Shown one piece after another: positions 63,845-64,000 of a stretch of DNA of 64,000 bases (its first letter is position 1; the number at the start of each line of letters is the position of its first letter). Location of the stretch: the NCBI GenBank assembly GCA_033439295.1, contig JAVTLE010000016.1:1426001-1490000 (forward strand), in the 5' to 3' direction. The translations under genes were made by a program, and so were the position numbers. The DNA is from Deuterostichococcus epilithicus (taxonomy: Eukaryota > Chlorophyta > Trebouxiophyceae > Prasiolales > Stichococcaceae). The notes under the pieces were generated by a model that ran no database searches, was not told where the DNA came from, and saw only the letters and a program-made list of their open reading frames with translations.

Positions 63845-64000
63845 GTGAGCGCTGGGGGTGCAATGTACCATCTGGTGCATTGATGACAGAGCACGTCCTT
63901 GCTTCAAGCAACAGGCTCTTCGTCCTGGTGCCAGCATGTATGGTAAGTTTCCCACGTGAACATTGTACGAGCGTTTGCAAGAGACTAAGTAGTACTTGCC

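Overview
The window is nuclear DNA of a unicellular green alga, most probably a trebouxiophyte-like chlorophyte. The evidence is very dense short introns, GC-rich exons, plant-type genes (a calcium-dependent protein kinase, a chloroplast CtpA protease, a peroxisomal citrate synthase with PTS2) and a plant-style CENH3. Nothing points to bacteria, organelles, transposons or viruses, and I found no tRNA, rRNA or CRISPR. I rebuilt 15 gene models by hand from conserved protein motifs, splice sites and phase continuity across each junction. They contain about 155 coding introns. The first and last genes run off the window.

Layout, left to right: 3' end of a coiled-coil gene (+, 109-876); a 31-exon DNA2 nuclease-helicase (-, 1190-14573); centromeric histone H3 (+, 14823-16792), divergent from DNA2 across 249 bp; a spinster-like MFS transporter (-, 17255-20942); a secreted trefoil-GH31 alpha-glucosidase (+, 21491-28577); an SLC25 carrier resembling the thylakoid ADP,ATP carrier (+, 29351-31432); a PX-BAR sorting nexin of the SNX1/Vps5 type (-, 31907-37028); a CDPK (+, 37691-41879); a small charged protein (+, 42600-43050); citrate synthase with a PTS2 signal (+, 43583-47413); the D1-processing protease CtpA (-, 48078-52775); a glycerophosphocholine acyltransferase (+, 53420-56486); a small plastid membrane protein (-, 56858-58170); a cytosolic ENGase of family GH85 (-, 58851-62023); and a ferritin-like DUF455 protein (+, 62475 to beyond 63844).

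These are ordinary housekeeping genes rather than an operon-like system. DNA2 and CENH3, both cell-cycle genes, share a short divergent promoter. Several other genes form divergent or convergent pairs.

The most unusual signal is in the introns. In four genes (DNA2 at two sites plus one weaker site, SNX, citrate synthase, CtpA) an exon edge together with its splice site is repeated once or twice inside the neighbouring intron, at about 100-125 bp spacing. This looks like tandem duplication of splice-site modules followed by decay, which is a possible mechanism for intron growth and splice-site movement. Other points are GC-AG introns at roughly 6% of introns, micro-exons down to 13 nt, a glutamine-rich insertion between the catalytic residues of the DNA2 nuclease, and a trefoil domain on an algal GH31 enzyme.
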